A stretch of 64,000 nt of DNA from DVEG01 sp964405435 (lineage in GTDB: Bacteria; Cyanobacteriota; Cyanobacteriia; Cyanobacteriales; Oscillatoriaceae): positions 1-64,000 of the forward strand of contig CAYOOD010000022.1 of the NCBI GenBank assembly GCA_964405435.1. Direction: 5' to 3'. The position numbers and the translations under genes are program-made. This document shows positions 63,425-64,000 of this stretch, one piece after another (position 1 is the first letter of the stretch; each line of letters starts with the position of its first letter). A model generated the notes under the pieces. That model ran no database searches, was not told the origin of the DNA, and saw nothing but the letters and a program-made list of their open reading frames with translations.

Positions 63425-63904
63425 TCACTGCAACCCTTTTAAATCCCTCACGTCCTCATCTCTTCCCAAGAATTCTTTATAGCGAATGATGTCTTCTAAA
63501 GGCTGAACCCAGACGGTTAATTCACAAAATTTCTTTTCAATGGCTTGACATAAGTCTGTATCGAGCTTTACCCTCCTTCCCTCGGCTGTCAAAACAAAGG
63601 CATCTTCAGCTTGATTGATGTCAATCTCAACGTCATTCACTCGCAGCGTCAAGAGCATTAAGTCAAATTCCTCATCTACAAACCTAGCAAGCGGGCGAAT
63701 GACCTGGGGCATAAATAAAGAGGCGACTCGCTCTATATCTTTTTGCGAAACTTCGATATCGATATCGTGCAGCGGCCATTCAGACCCGTAAATATTGCCA
63801 GCTAAACCGCCTGTTATGTGATACGCAATGTCGTGTTTTTTCAGGGTAGAGAGAACAAATTTTAAAGCCTTTAGGTGATTGTCAGAGAGAATATGGGGTA
63901 TCAT
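63425..63904 (-). CDS. solitary nucleotidyltransferase-fold protein (MNT-like)
   Basis: Predicted 159 aa. Nucleotidyltransferase-fold features: GGLAGNIYGSEWPLHDIDIE with the metal-binding Asp-x-Asp (DID), and a third acidic position in VNDVEIDINQAED. The ending EDIIRYKEFLGRDEDVRDLK is typical of the hypothetical MNT/AbiEii-like proteins. Such proteins often pair with HEPN toxins, but no HEPN gene is in the window. The ATG at 63904 is used; an upstream TTG at 63949 is possible. Confidence 0.7.
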   Translation of the reverse strand: MIPHILSDNHLKALKFVLSTLKKHDIAYHITGGLAGNIYGSEWPLHDIDIEVSQKDIERVASLFMPQVIRPLARFVDEEFDLMLLTLRVNDVEIDINQAEDAFVLTAEGRRVKLDTDLCQAIEKKFCELTVWVQPLEDIIRYKEFLGRDEDVRDLKGLQ

Positions 63905-64000
63905 TGTTATCTGAACTGTGCGAGTGGCAGAGGGAAAAGCGCTTTTCAACGCGATCGCTCTTTCGATTATAGAAAATAGCGAACGGGGCGATCGCCCCCG

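Overview
The window is chromosomal DNA from a cyanobacterium, most likely a filamentous one of the Oscillatoria/Microcoleus type. The HIP1 octamer GCGATCGC is scattered everywhere. The NDH-1 genes ndhA-ndhI-ndhG-ndhE are present in cyanobacterial order. Sensor proteins mix PAS, GAF, CHASE, GGDEF and class III cyclase domains, and intergenic spaces carry heptanucleotide short tandem repeats. The genus assignment is inference. No phage, rRNA or complete insertion sequence was recognised, and there is no CRISPR array.

Layout. 1-12 kb: 3' end of nadB, a CHASE2-PAS-GGDEF protein, moaC, tRNA-Arg(ACG), an MFS transporter, a DPM1-like glycosyltransferase, a head-to-head pair of cell-wall-type enzymes (NlpC/P60 and a class-A beta-lactamase-like protein), and tRNA-Ser(GCT). 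12-18 kb: a GT4 glycosyltransferase flanked by two MITE-like elements with perfect 9-bp target duplications, then a Cache chemoreceptor and alr. 19-30 kb: a second-messenger island with two class III adenylate cyclases, a di-haem peroxidase translationally coupled to one of them, and two REC-GGDEF proteins. 30-35 kb: an HNH endonuclease, a DHH phosphoesterase, sixA and gltA. 35.7-39.6 kb: ndhAIGE followed by NAD kinase. 39.7-50 kb: an amidase, a kinase with seven WD40 repeats, a DUF815 ATPase, an acyltransferase, a zinc-ribbon kinase with a beta-helix C-terminus, and an exported adenosine-deaminase-like protein. 50-58 kb: a candidate small RNA, a PDZ-radical SAM protein, and PadR followed by a HlyD adaptor and RND pump. 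58-64 kb: a three-gene HicB-like / HipA-like kinase / HIRAN operon whose kinase is frameshifted at a run of nine G, a protein built of 18-residue repeats, and a solitary nucleotidyltransferase.

How the genes fit together. NDH-1, citrate synthase and NAD kinase make a pyridine-nucleotide and respiration block. The cyclases and diguanylate cyclases suggest parallel cAMP and c-di-GMP signalling. PadR very probably controls the efflux pump. The two items I consider most likely to be new are the HicB/HipA-like/HIRAN operon and the MITE family with covarying internal hairpins.
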